64,000 nucleotides of DNA from Trichinella spiralis (Eukaryota; Nematoda; Enoplea; Trichinellida; Trichinellidae). Numbering within the stretch: position 1 is the stretch's first letter; every line of letters begins with the position of its first letter. A model generated the notes under the pieces. The model made no database searches, was not told where the DNA came from, and saw nothing but the letters and a program-made list of their open reading frames with translations. Shown here in pieces: positions 47,401 through 59,999 of this stretch. The stretch covers positions 16,607,545 through 16,671,544 of the forward strand of contig CM012953.1 of the NCBI GenBank assembly GCA_000181795.3. The letters are read 5' to 3'. The position numbers and the translations under genes are program-made.

Positions 47401-50400
47401 CATATTTGTCGGACGAGACATTTTCCAACAAGCATCCGTCGTTGGTCGACGAATGTGTCCACTTGATCAGCTGTTATTGTCGTTTGGCAAATTGGACCAG
47501 CTATTCTTGTATATTGCGAAAATATTTGCACAAATTGAAAACCGATTTGGACAATCAAAAATTACACACCAGGTTTAGTCATTGATTTGATTTGATTTAT
47601 TCAAAAATAACACGAGATGAGAGAAAAGGAAAATGATCTTCTGTTCTTCTGGTCATTTCAGAATTGTGGTCAGCATTTTGGATTCGTTCCATTTCATCAA
47701 TTTCGACTTGCCGTCGAGTCGAAAACAGCAGCATGTGGTCGATTCGTTGTCGAAAATAATTTTGCCCAAATTGAAAGCGGCATTAATTGGTAGAATTGAT
47801 CAAGTTGACGACAGCAAATTCGACCTGCATCGTCGACGTGCGGGAAAATTGAAACTATCAAACGAAACTGATGAATTGATTCGAGTGCCAATCGCCTTGG
47901 CAATGATCAAATTGTTGGTCAAATTGCCCGCTCATATTGCATCTTCTGACATATCCAGGTACAAGAAAAGGAAAGAATTATTCACTAATGTTTATCAATT
48001 TTTTTTATTAAAAATAATTTCCATTTCAAGCACTATTTTGAAAGTGTGCAACATGTTGAAAAGTCGATGGTTGGAAGTGAGAAATTTGGCCAGGAAAACG
48101 TTGTGCTCAATGTTGAACAGTTTGGGCAGTGGATATTTGGCGGTCGTTTTGAAAGAATTGCGCAGCACGTTGAAGAAAGGTTTCCAAATGCACGTGCTCT
48201 GTTATACGGTGCACATGATTTTGGAAATTACTTGTTCGAGTGAAAATTTCCTGGAAAATGCTTTGGATGCTGCTTCGTTGCGAGATATTCTTGAAGTAGC
48301 GTTTCAAATTGAAAAAAAAATTTTTTTTTTTCAAATAAAATTATAATTTGCGCATATTGTATTGTGTTAGATTTGTCATGGAGAATTGTTTGGTTCAGTG
48401 GCAGAGGAGAAACGAGCGAAAGAAGTTTTGCGCAGCGTCTGGGAAGCGAAAGCGGTAAAAGTGTTCAACACGTACGCAATTATTGGTCGTTTTGTGAGCA
48501 AGCATAATTTGTTTGATGTTCTCGATCCTTTGAAAGAGGTTTTCTTCTTTTTCTTCTTCTTCTTCTTCTTGTTGTTGTTATTTTTGCATTCAAATTTCAG
48601 GTGCTCAAACAGAGTCCAAATCACGAGATGTTGAAGAAAATTTCAAACTGTTTGAAGCAGTTTGCTTCGGGTGTGTCGAAAAATACAAATTTGACCGTGG
48701 AAACGTTGATGGTATTCTGTTACGAAGTGCTGAACGATGGTCTACAATCGTTGTGCAAAAATAATTGCAAAGAACAACAGCAGCAGCAAATTGAAAAAGG
48801 AAAAAGCCTCAGACCGGCGCCCAGTTTTCTATTCCCTCCAGAACCGGGAAGGCGTGGCTTTGCCGTAAATGTTTCCAAAAGGACCAACATGCACTTGTTG
48901 ATATCGTTCGCTTTGGATGTGCTGCTGTCTTTGCTGCGTGCCGGCAAGCTTTCGGCGGTTGAAACCGAATCGTTGAGCTTATTGGATCCATTTGTCGACA
49001 ATTTGATTCTCTGTCTCAACGCTGCCTATCCAAAAGTATTTTTCTATTTTTCGTTTGATTAATACCTTTGATAATTGATCGTTCGTCTTTGCTTTTTCAA
49101 TAATTATTCTGCAGATTATCAGTGTTGCGTTGAGATGTTTGACCAATATTGTCAAATATCCGTTGCTTTCGTTGGAGAAAAACATCGACTCGCTAGTGAA
49201 GACTGTGTTCACACTGTTGCATAATTACGCATGCCTGGGCGTTGCTTGTAGAGGAGATTCTCGAGATGTTCTCAGGAACTGTTTCAAAGTGAGCAGAAAA
49301 GAAAATTTTCATTTGTGAAACTTTTAAATTCAATTTTCACAAACTGATTGTTTCGCTTCGCTTCTATTTTCCAGCTGATAACTGCTGTGATCGTCTATTC
49401 TGGCGGAAAAGCGGTTAACGGTGAGCAGATGGACATTTTGCTCCGATATTCTGAAGAAGATTTGGCCGATACGCAAAAACAGGCTACGGCGTTTTCCGTG
49501 GTCAAGGTTCGATTGTTTGTTTGTTTGTTTGTTTGCTCATTTTGATAAAGTATAATTTTCCAGGCAATATTCGCTAAACGACACTATTCAGGTACGGTGG
49601 AGGCGATTTTGTCCAAGCTGCAAAATTTGTCAATAACTTCCGGCTTGGAGCACGTCCGCGTTCAGTGTCGACAAGCGATTGGAATTTATTTCAAATTCAA
49701 CTACGTGAAAAATAAGAAGAAGAACAAAAAGCAACAGCTATTTGTGAAAGCTGTTGAATTTTTCTGCGTACAGTTGAATTATGCTGAAGAAAGTGGACGC
49801 GTGTCGGCTTTGGAAATGCTCGAAATGCTTTTATCCATGGCCAAATCGGTTAATAAATATGATATGAATTTTTTATTTCTTTTCTAATATTTCCTTTTTT
49901 TTCATTTTAGAATTTACTGCCCAAAATTGATATGGTTGTATTTTTGCACTTGAGTGCTCGATTGCAAATTGATCAGTCGGAACGGTGCAGAAATATTATC
50001 GCTTTGGCGATTAAGAAATTAATTTCCCGGGTAAATAGAATCTCAATATATTCCAATTGTTGTTTGCTTTTTTTCTCTTATTTTCAATTTACACGCTTGC
50101 TATAAAAGAAATTGAAATTTATTCAGGTTTCGAAGGAAAAATTTGCAGAAATGTTCAACGTTACGCTTGACTGGCTCGGGGAAGATGAAGTTTGTTTATT
50201 TTAATGTTTTTTTTGCGCAGCTTGTACGTATAATATGCTTTTTCTCACGATTGTTCCATTGAAGATTGCATTGAAACAGACTGGTGCGTTGTGTTTGTCG
50301 TTGTTGTTCGACGAAAATAGGACTGAATTGGTTGAAAAAATGCCCATCGTTATGCAGATGATTTTTTCCCAATTTCAAAAGTACCTTCCTACTTTTCCTG

Positions 50401-51856
50401 CAGACGATGATGATGATGATCAGAAGAAGAAGAAGAAGAAGAAAAAGAGTGGTTGCTTGAATATGCTGCAAAAATCCACTTCTGATGATCGTTGCATTGA
50501 TCATTTTTTGTTTGCTTTATTAAATTTGTGTCAAAAAATAATCAAAGCTGTTCCATTGGACGACGATCGCTTCACTTGCAAATGGCTTCCATTTCGAGAA
50601 ACCCTAATTGGTATTTTTTGTTCATTTGCAAAATATGATTTTTTCCAGCGTAGTTATTTATCTGTATCTTTATATGTATATGTATGCTTAGAAATTTTGT
50701 TGAAAACACTTCTCTATCCACACGTTTGGGTTCGAACGTCAGCTTCTCAATTTCTTGGCTGTTGCTTGCTTTTCATTGTCAACAGCAGTGAGTGCAAGTC
50801 GGTTGGTGAAAGTGATCATTGGAACAATGTTTTGTTTGAATTTTGTGAAAAATTGTTTGAACAGTTGAAAATTCATCACAACAGTGAAGAACTGATTGAA
50901 CAGGTAAGCTTACACAACACCTACCTCTATATATATTTCTTCAAAATTTCCATCATCAGCAGCAGTTTTTTTGTTCGATTTATTGATTGTATTGTCGAGT
51001 TTTATTCGTTTGTATTTTCACTTATAGTCTGTGAAAAATTTGGTCTTCATTGCTAAACAAACTCCTGATTACAACGTCCCCCAATCCGACCAACCGAAAC
51101 AACTGCAAAAAGCAACAGGAAGAAGAACGTTTTGCTTGTCTTGGATGATCAGGCGTTTGATTCGATTGTGTCGCATGGAGCTGGTTAAAAATGCCAAATT
51201 ATCTTTACTGGTTGGTGAATGTTAATTTTTGTACGCGTTTTTTTTCTTTTGCAATTTATTTGCTCTTTTTGTAGCGCTCGTTTGTTTTCAAATGGATTGC
51301 TGCGGTTGCTTTGCAATGCAATGACACAACTTTGCGCAACAATTTGCACACTTTTCTTCCACCACTGTATCGTGAACTAACTATTGCAAATAATGATGGT
51401 ACGATAGTTTTTGCTTTGCTTTGCTTTTTTCATTATGATGAAAATAATAATTTTAGAAAAATTGAAAATACTGTCAACAAGCGTGTGTGAAATTGTACAA
51501 AATCGAGTCGGCTTGGACGCATTTTCAGCAGAATGGAACAGATGCCAAAATTTTGCTGCCGCAAAGCGTCTGGAAAGAAAACGACGACTAGCTACGGAGG
51601 TGATTTGTCTTTTGCATTTTTCTTCTTAATTAATTTGTTTAACTGCACAATCGAGGTCCAAAAGTTTTTTTTTTAATTTTCCTTCATGATCCAGGTTCTG
51701 TCGGATCCAGTCGAAGCGGCCAAGCGTCGAATCAAGAGGCAGAAATTGAAAATTGCCGCCAAAAAGAAATTGCGCACCACTCTATCCAACAAACCGTATT
51801 CTTCGAATAACGAAGCTTTTGATGAAATGCTTGTTGAGCATGAAACTTTTGAATAA
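41479..51856 (+). CDS. UTP20: UTP20, small-subunit processome component
   Basis: UTP20 is a giant HEAT-repeat protein of the nucleolar small-subunit processome needed for 18S rRNA maturation. The first exon (MKHCKSENKFR) splices to a block starting FVGFNERIKNIHVDIT, matching the family N-terminus. Strong anchors are DEFQPYFWEIFEVICDIL (42090), KETAYTLLCQVNIALV (42800) and AESVPATIHQYRQRLLVYMK (44150-44210). Another is LWNHVIETIVATMEMA (44320). The basic C-terminus, RLERKRRLATEV then DPVEAAKRRIKRQKLKI (51570-51760), ends at TAA 51854. Roughly thirty exons are separated by short T-rich introns; the largest exon runs from 44120 to about 46270. Low-complexity inserts occur: a glycine run plus acidic patch at 45445-45525, and Asp5/Lys8-type runs at 50400-50450. 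Poly(A) signals lie at 51925-51935. The gene appears intact; some exons of under 100 bp are uncertain. Confidence 0.88.
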
Positions 51857-52186
51857 AAAAATGTTGTTCTTTTTCTTCAAGTTTTTTCTTTCTTTAACAT
51901 AATTAAATTTAACACTGTATATAAATAAATAAAGAATTGAAAAAGTTTTCAGTGTTGAAAAATGCTACTTGAATAGGTACAGTATACAATACAAAAGTTA
52001 CTTGATTATCAATCATAGGTCAACAGTATTTTTCAAAAACAAAAAAAAATACATGATAAATTAATAATAAATCAACAAAAACAAACAAACGATAACAATC
52101 AATCATTCACAAAAAACAATACAAATATGATGAGCAAGTGTAAAAACTTATTGAAAAGCAGATGCAACTGATACCTACAAAAAAGT
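51857..52186. other. Convergent 3' ends of UTP20 and DBR1
   Basis: 330 bp of AT-rich sequence shared by two convergent transcripts, with overlapping AATAAA signals for the plus strand (about 51925-51935). No gene. Confidence 0.6.
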
Positions 52187-53494
52187 TCATAAAATGTCAT
52201 CCAAACATATCTCATCAGGATTCTCTGAAGGAGGCATATTACGAACTTCTGCTTGTGCAAACTGCGGATCTTCCGATGATGTGACAGCAACACCAGAAGA
52301 CGTGCTAGTAGTAGTAGTAGTAGCATTCGGTTCTGAATAATTTGACGAAGTTGTTTCCAACTTTTCGAGAAGCAATTTGACCATATCGGAAACTTCAAAT
52401 CTAGCGCAAAATTCTGTCGTCTGCGAATTTATTGACAATGAAACGTTTTCGTTAGTTGAACGTTGGCAAAATTTTTCACGTACAGTCAAATCATTGTTCA
52501 AAGCTTCTCGTAATGCGGCCATTTCTTGTTCAGAAGGTGCAAAGTTATAAAGTTCCCCAGACAGTGGAGTCGGCATGTAATACTTTTCTTTGGAAATTTT
52601 TAACAAATGGTTCGTCTTTTTTAAAATGGTCAACCATTCCAAATCATAGCAGAGTTTTGCTTCGGAGTTCACGTTATCAATATCCAATGATGGAGAATCT
52701 ATTTCGACTATTTGAAAAAAAGATCGCCCACGAAGACACTTGTCCAGAGCAAGAAATTTTGTAAAAGATTTATTTTCGTGAGGTACAAGAGCGGCAAATT
52801 TCACGTGCATGTGAGCAGCAAACCAATATTTCGGCTTCAGCATTGCCAAAAGTTCATAAGATGGCAAACTGCCCAGTTCTCCTCGCTGAGAATCTTGCAA
52901 CAAAAATCTTTTTTTCGCAAATAATTCTTCTTTATTTCCAAAGTGCTCAATTCCACGAGGCCAATCGTGAGTCAGAAGTATATCAATCGGTTGCACTAGC
53001 TGTTTCAATCGAAATACTTCTAAATTGCGAACGTGATAAACCGAACGCATTTGATCAGCATTGAATAAATCATTTTCAAAATAACCACGCAAATAATTGT
53101 ATGACTTGTAAATTCCAGACAAGCCAGCTATTCGTAAACCTTGGAAATTTACAACATTCGCTCGTCCCATGTAAAATATATTCGGCGCTACCCATCCTCC
53201 ATATGGAAGTTCTGATAAATAACTCGACGATTCATGATTTCCTCCAATAAAAATTGTCAACACCTCTGCTTTCAATTCACCAGAATAATACTTATGAAAA
53301 TCAAGCATGTGGCGATACTTATGTGGAACTGCCAATGATTTCAAATCTTGCTCATCTCGAATGCTTTGAAAATCTCCACAACAAATCACCAAATCCAAAT
53401 CAATACCTCTCTTATCTTTCGCATACCTTACTGCTTCGTATAGATTTTCCAGTTCACCATGTATACAACCGGCAATACCAATTTTCAACTTCAT
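52187..53494 (-). CDS. DBR1: DBR1, lariat debranching enzyme
   Basis: DBR1 cleaves the 2'-5' bond of intron lariats in the nucleus and thereby feeds intron turnover and snoRNA maturation. The start chosen is codon 13 of the open frame (MKLKIGIAGCIHGEL), because the family begins within a few residues of the GCxHGE motif; an upstream ATG at 53530 is in frame. Metallophosphoesterase motifs are all present: GCIHGE (with the family-specific Cys), CCGDFQ, GNHES, LLTHDWPRG and AAHMHVKF. The DBR1 C-terminal domain follows. The last about 70 residues are Ser/Thr-rich and acidic, ending ICLDDIL. At 435 residues it is shorter than the human protein (about 544), the loss being in the tail. The gene has no intron, unlike its neighbours. 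Confidence 0.93.
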   Translation of the reverse strand: MKLKIGIAGCIHGELENLYEAVRYAKDKRGIDLDLVICCGDFQSIRDEQDLKSLAVPHKYRHMLDFHKYYSGELKAEVLTIFIGGNHESSSYLSELPYGGWVAPNIFYMGRANVVNFQGLRIAGLSGIYKSYNYLRGYFENDLFNADQMRSVYHVRNLEVFRLKQLVQPIDILLTHDWPRGIEHFGNKEELFAKKRFLLQDSQRGELGSLPSYELLAMLKPKYWFAAHMHVKFAALVPHENKSFTKFLALDKCLRGRSFFQIVEIDSPSLDIDNVNSEAKLCYDLEWLTILKKTNHLLKISKEKYYMPTPLSGELYNFAPSEQEMAALREALNNDLTVREKFCQRSTNENVSLSINSQTTEFCARFEVSDMVKLLLEKLETTSSNYSEPNATTTTTSTSSGVAVTSSEDPQFAQAEVRNMPPSENPDEICLDDIL

Positions 53495-54530
53495 CGACAC
53501 AAAAGTCACTATTGATATCAACAATCGCAAACGTCAAAATAATACAGTAATTTATTATGACAATCTAGTACTTACAGTATAGATCTCCGTGTGTAAACAA
53601 TAATAAATTTTCATTGTCTGATTTTTCAAATGTCGGTTGTTTATAAAAGAATTATTTAAGGCAAAATTTTATTCTTTCATCATTTTTTATTTCAAAAAAT
53701 TTCATCTCATCCGATAATGGAATTATGTGCTAAATTGCGGCCATTTACACGAACAAGTAAAAATTCAAATAATCTTGTTCATACTGCATGAAAAACATTT
53801 GAACTAAATTTATTTGTCAAACTACTACTTTTGACTAATTTTTCCAACAATTTTAATGCGCAATACGCAATATTGCTTTCAGCATTATCCGACTCTATGC
53901 TGCTATGTACTTTAAATATTCACATGAGCATTTATTTAATGGACGCGTAGAACCAGTGTAGTCCAGCTACGTAGTAGCACTTGAAATTATTCAATCATGA
54001 GTAATACATGCGTTTCTTCTATTATTTAGTTGAACTTTTTTTTCCTTTTTAAAATCATTAAAGATATTTTTAAATGTTTTTTTCACTTCACGATTAGATA
54101 AGCTTAATCTCTAAAATCAATATTGCCATAATGATAAATGTAATTAAATTTTTCGTTGCTACTCATATGTATTTGACCAGATTTTACTATGGTATGCTTT
54201 TAAAGTTAATAATGATAATATTATCATTTTTAAACATACATACTGTTGAATTTAAGTGCTACAGTTAAATAATTGCAGTGAAGCAAATGCATATGAATAA
54301 ATTCTTTCAATTATTTCTATGATTATTGCTAATTTTTACCGAGGCTTTTTATTAAATACTTTAACATTTATTTATATATTTACTTATTTATTTACAATTA
54401 TATTTGCTGCGCAAAAGTGAAGCATACATTGTCGATCATCCACAAAATTAATTATTTTACTAAAGGTTTTATCTAACAATTGAAAAAAACACTAAAGAAA
54501 AGCAAGGAAAGAAAAAATTAACTTTAAAAA
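53495..54530. other. Intergenic
   Basis: About 1 kb of AT-rich sequence between two genes on the minus strand. It should hold the DBR1 promoter and the acetyltransferase 3' end (several inverted AATAAA at 54355-54400). No gene seen. Confidence 0.5.
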
Positions 54531-55208
54531 TTAAATTTTCTTTAGCATTCCTTTGGCGCAAATAGTTGCATTGTCAAGACAATGAAAAATTTGTCTACCA
54601 TTTTCAGCTAAGTAATCTTTGTGATGTATTGCATAAACAGTGCTGTATCCAATTTTTTCAAAAAGAAGCTGTGAACGAATATTAGTAGCTATTGTTAATA
54701 TAAAATTAAAATTATGCTGCCTTGCCATTTCTTCTGTATCTTTCAAGAGCTTTTTAGCAATTCCTTTTCCTGCAATTGAAGCGGAAACGGATATAACTTC
54801 AACAACTAGATATTTCGTTGAACCGCAACTTAATTGCTTGTCATTGTTTAAAATTCGTTGCAGACTATTCTCTTCCATTTTATTAATGAAATTTCCAATG
54901 ATAGTGGCCTTTTCAGGAAAAGTGCTAGCAGGGATTTTTCCCATATTGGTCGATAATGTATGAAGAGAATTTAACACGCATGCTACCAAAGTGCCTTTAT
55001 GTTTTACCAAAATTGAAAATGCATCCTTGACAGATGATTCAACTAAAAATGTTAACAAAGGCATCAGTTCGTCCGCAGTTGACTTTAACGCTTGGCTGAG
55101 GGGTTCGTTGAAAATGAAATCTTGGGAAAGGAACGATTTGATTTCTGAGACATCTTTTTCAGTTGCTTTCCGAAATTGAAATTCTTTAAACATATCGCCG
55201 CTGCTCAT
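54531..55208 (-). CDS. GNAT-fold N-acetyltransferase, arylalkylamine-NAT-like
   Basis: 225 residues, single open frame, starting MSSGDMFKEFQFRKATEKD. The order matches small invertebrate aaNAT-like GNATs: an N-terminal FRKATEKD strand, a FNEPLSQAL helix segment at about residue 33, then the acetyl-CoA motif A. That motif reads VVEVISVSASIAGKGIAKKL, with SIAGKGIA as the pyrophosphate loop, at about residues 132-150. A FEKIGYSTVYAIHHKDY block closes the fold. Family members acetylate biogenic amines or fatty-amine substrates with acetyl-CoA in the cytosol. The substrate cannot be read from sequence. The first residue of the loop consensus (Q/R) is Ser here, so activity is likely but not certain. 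A 5' exon upstream is possible. Confidence 0.75.
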   Translation of the reverse strand: MSSGDMFKEFQFRKATEKDVSEIKSFLSQDFIFNEPLSQALKSTADELMPLLTFLVESSVKDAFSILVKHKGTLVACVLNSLHTLSTNMGKIPASTFPEKATIIGNFINKMEENSLQRILNNDKQLSCGSTKYLVVEVISVSASIAGKGIAKKLLKDTEEMARQHNFNFILTIATNIRSQLLFEKIGYSTVYAIHHKDYLAENGRQIFHCLDNATICAKGMLKKI

Positions 55209-58200
55209 TCCTAAATTAATAAAAAAACAATATTTAAAAAAATTAATGCAGCCAATTTATTCATATTTGTGATTGAATACAAAAATCGAAATGAAGAGAA
55301 AATAATTCACGACTTTCAATTTCAACTGCTGCAACTCCATGACACAGCAACCGACTTTCGACTTATTGATTTGACATTACATTCGCTTTCAAATTCAAAA
55401 CATCAAAAGTAATCATATCTGTTCTAATTAGAATCGAACCATTAAAATCAAACCATTAATATCGAATGATTTTTGGACTTTTTTGATGAACTAGGAACTG
55501 GAAAATAACGAAGCATGTACTGATTTCTGTCGTATAAAATTAAAATTTGAAACAATAATTATTACTCGCTATTTAAATAATTGCTGAAATTAATACTTTA
55601 TTACAAAACATCATGTTTAAATCATGAATTATTCAAATTTATGAAATATTTTTAGTTTATGCATTACTTTTAAATACAAAATTGTTTTTTTTTCATGAAA
55701 AATAAATAAATTCTCAATTCACTTTTTGAACTGCAGTGATTCTGTTACTGATATTGAATGCAGCTTCTTTTCTGTTAATTTTTACCTTGGTTTTCGTCTC
55801 CAGACAGGCTACATGCCTTCATTTGTGGAAGTAATCGGATTATTGGTTCTCTCTGATGCACGCTTTGGTAAATTAGTGGCGGCTTTATTGTCAACTTCGT
55901 GCAGCCGATGGCGTCAACTGTACACAATCTTTGTAGACGTGATATGAACCATTTCCAAGAATTTCGACTTCTTAAATGTTGAATATACTGCATAAGCTGC
56001 TAGTTTTGGCTTCAGTTCGCCACACCAACTGATTGCACTAATTAATTTAAACTTTCTTCCGTTAGGCAGTTCTCTGATTGGTCAAAATCTGATCTGTCAA
56101 ATTTTTGCAGCCGATCTGACAGCTGCTGTTGTCCTGATTTCATTGTTTTTATCATTCACTGCTGCTGCTTTTATTGATTTACAACTGTCATACTGAACAC
56201 TGACTGTCCAAATGTTCACTGTCAATATTGATGCTTTTATGATGGCTTTTCAAAGGAAAACAATTTTTTCTTTCCTATTATTTCTAAAATATTGATTATG
56301 GCTAATGTTATTTTCTTTATTTTAAACTACTTTTTTTTCATTATTCATTTTATTTAACAAAATTTAGCTTAAGTTTTTTTCACTTCCAGGATTCAGTTTA
56401 TATGAAATGTTTTCCACCAGTAAAAATTGCAAAACGATAATTTTGATCCTAATTAACCAGAATCACAGATTCGGCTTTTATTTTCAAAATTAGCAAAATA
56501 AAATATTGTCGATATATTTAGTTAAGTACATAACAAATACAGACGACAGTAAATTTAGACTAAACACTTGGACTGCATTGTGATATGGTATTGTAAGGGT
56601 TCTGTAAGAAAGCGATAAAATGGAACATTTCATATCAGGTAAATTAAACAATCTGTTGAACATTTGACAAGAATGTACTAAAATGATTTGACTAAAATGA
56701 TATTATTACTTGTTCTTAAGAAAACAATGAATAATACAAATTATTAATCTCAATGATCAACAAAGATCAAATTTGTAACGTCCCACTTTCCGTATGATCA
56801 TTATACTTGCTGCTAGATTGTTCCCATACAATTCTGACTCTACTTTGTCAGTTTTTCTTATGCTACCTCTTATTTTTCATGCCATTCTTTCTGACGATCA
56901 GCAGAAGAAGCAAAAATAGAAAAAGTATTATGATCAGCTTTATTAGTGAATAAATGATGCACGAATACAGATACAAATATAATTAATAATCACAGTTTTT
57001 GCACCTACAGCTGCCGACCAATTCCACATCCACATTTGTTGGTTACGCAGTTGACCTGCTTCTGTTCACAGAGCAGCTAATTTGTTCTTTGTCTTTGCTC
57101 ATTATAGCGGTGTCTGCAAAAAATTTATCATTCACAAAGCTGATAACCTGCAGTCAGTGGAGTGGTTTTCTTCTCTTTCATCGGCATCTTCACTACTGAT
57201 GTTGTCTACAAAGGAGTTTTATACTGGTCGACCGTGATGACTTGACATGTGGTGAGTGCTCCATTAAGCATTCATACTACGCCTAGGGAAGAATTTTCGG
57301 TGAAATAAGCAAAGAAAGTGGCATTTATTAATCAGCAGATAGGATTTGTTAATATCACAAACATAGTGATTTTTGACAGGCACCGTTTCAGTGTGCTTTT
57401 ATTTGCTACTTACAAATTATGCATCATCATATATGTACTATGACCCCCTAACGCCACAGTGAGGCATTCGTCCATAAATGCATCTAACCGCAGGGATGAG
57501 ACGACATTGGTGCTTTCAACTTTTCTTTCATTTCCAAATGGCCGTATTTTACTTGAAATTTTAAAACTGATGATAAACTGCAATCCAAAGCAGAATCATT
57601 ATCACACTGCATTCCAACAACCAATGGAAGCAGAGCATAAGGGAAATAGAGGGAATAAGTTCACGGATAAAATTTGCAAGCAAAAAAACTTATACAGGAA
57701 ATTCTTTTACGAGAACCCAAACTTTACAAATGAATGAAATGAAAACGCAAATTAAAAAATATTCCATTCCTTAACGCAATGATAAATCAGTTATGAAAAA
57801 TATCAAAAGCTGAGTCTTAAGTGGTTTGTGCAAATACCGGTGAAATTCTAGATGCACTTGTGTTACTGGGTTACTTTTTCTATATATTTTTATGCAAATG
57901 TAAACTATATGCTCAGTAACTAATTATTATATTTTCTAAATAATTTTCAGGCATTTGAAAGATTTTTGTTTTTAATTTGAATGCTTTTACTTATGTTATC
58001 GCATGTGAAACACTTCAAAAAAGAATAATTTTGTGAAAATGCATCTGCACAAGGTATTGAAAGTTTGTAAGTGATAAAGTTCTGGCTTAAATCAAGTTGC
58101 AAATTCAATCTCACTAAATTTCCTCTTTGAATCTATTAAAATCTGCGAGATATATCCGTCACAACTAGAGACAAACAGATCAAAACTTTACTACACAAAG

Positions 58201-59061
58201 CACGAACACACACAAATAGATAGAATATTGAAAAACTGGAAACCATATTGTGAGATGTGTTTAAATCTCCCACTGTGAGATACGTTCAGCAACACAATTT
58301 AACAACAATAAATCTCAAAGTTTTCCCATTGCTTAGTATTTGTCTAAATTTAGAAACATGATATGTTACGTTCTACACTAATCAAATAATCATTGTCTAA
58401 ATAAATAGCTCAATCAACCTCATAAACTAACTAAATGTAATAACTACATTTCAATGTGCAAAAGTTCAAATGCAGCATAATACATAATCAATCAAATGAA
58501 TTAGCTGATATTCGAACATGATATGCAGCAATTATAACAGTTTTCATTAAAATTCACTATTTTGTGTAACAAGTTATTAAAAGATGAAATTTTAACTTTC
58601 TAAAATACTTTTTAACGACAAAATTTATCATTTTCAGCCACTCTTTGTTGAATAGAAATTAGCTAAAATAAGTGCAAAATGTTTGTTCCAACTATGAAAG
58701 GTCCATTACTATATAAAACATTAGTCTTTTCAATAGATTAAATTGCTCCAAACTTCCTTCATGCATAATAACTATTTGCTTTTGCAAAGATGTTTAAAAA
58801 AAGTTATTTTCATCATTTATATACCAACTCAGGCAAATTTGGATAAACTTTTCTTTCGCATGTAGTCATTGAAAATTATCATAAAGTTGCACTTCAATCA
58901 TTATAACTCTGCTACGCAGAAGAGCCTTTCATTCAAGTTGACAAGAACATATTTTTAATTCTTCTGAAAACGAAATAAAGATTTTGCAAGAACAACAGAA
59001 TTCCATACAATTTGCATTATTTATTCATCATCAATTCTTGCGTACAATTCAAAAGTATCTT
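55209..59061. other. Gene-free stretch
   Basis: About 3.9 kb of AT-rich sequence. A slightly GC-richer island lies at 55730-56250 and another at 56990-57250. Short reading frames occur in both, but none has a recognisable domain or convincing splice partners. No repeats with clear ends and no RNA gene were seen. Confidence 0.45.
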
Positions 59062-59999
59062 TCATTCAGAATCAGAGGAAGCAGAGCTGAAAACTTCCTT
59101 CAAATCCTCTTCTAAATCTTTACGCAACAACGCGCCACGTATCATTTCTGCAATGTACGCGATTCGTTCATCCGGCAGCTGATTCACAACAACGGGACCG
59201 TCGATCACCAGAGGCTTTTTCCGTTTGTCCATCACGTGTGGACCATTTGGACGTTCAGCATAGTCGAGTGGCACCGGTTTCGGTCGACTGCTACGATCCA
59301 ATTCTCGACGAACACGAAGCTCAGCATGCACTGCAGCATTGAGGTATTCTTCATCTAGAGCTTTAATCTTCATGCCAATGCTGCATTCCAAGATGCGCAT
59401 GTGAATACGCTTCACTTCGTTCGCAGTATCCGATTCTGTGCTCAAATTAACTTTTGTATTTAACTGCACCGAAGCCTTCTTTGTGTCACGTTGAAACCGT
59501 AATTCTTTAATTCTGAAAAGATAACTCTTTCCACTGCTAATTTTTTTCACAACACAACCCTAGTTGACAATTCATTCAATAAATAAGATAAAATACAAAA
59601 AATAATTACGATTATTCAACAATGAGAGTAAAACAAAATTGCACCACCAAACTTAATGCATAAGTCATTTCACAAAAAACAAAACATTAATATTACATGC
59701 CTTTGAAGAAGCTTTTCATTTAGCTGCTGAGTCTTTGCAATCATAATTGGCAATTTGCCTTCAAGAGCTTGTTTACGCTTCTTTTCGTGCGCTTCCAACA
59801 ACAAATCATATCTTATCTTCTTGTAAAGGCTAAAACGTTGCTCAAGTACTTTCATCATGGTCATACCACATTTCAGTGAATTAATAACAGCACGTGAATC
59901 AACGTTTGCAAGCATTTCTTCTTCAAAATTATCATTATTCACTCTTGAAGATCCTCCTGCATTGCGACGTTTCGAAAAACGGTACCTATTTCGCGCCAT
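59062..59999 (-). CDS. Coiled-coil nuclear protein, probably Sds3-like
   Basis: Two exons (59999-59701 and 59512-59062) give 249 residues starting MARNRYRFSKRRNAGG. The joining intron has a GC donor and an AG acceptor (AAAG|GCATGT ... TTTTCAG|AATT). Only this junction keeps the frame (LNEKLLQ-R-IKELRFQRD). The protein has a basic N-terminus, then long charged helices at about residues 25-150 of coiled-coil type. A conserved-looking RPNGPHVMDKRKKPLVIDG segment follows at about residues 187-205, with a QLPDERIAYIAEM helix and an acidic-serine tail. The RP.N.P...DKR+KP...L.DE.I arrangement recalls the Sds3/BRMS1 family of Sin3-HDAC corepressors, which argues for a chromatin role. The resemblance is limited and no structure-level check was possible, so the family call is tentative, the gene itself is not. 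Confidence 0.6.

Noticed and set aside
55726-57737. Several frames of 60-92 codons in slightly GC-richer islands
   Set aside because: No domain, no acceptable splice chain and no similarity recognised; not supported as genes.
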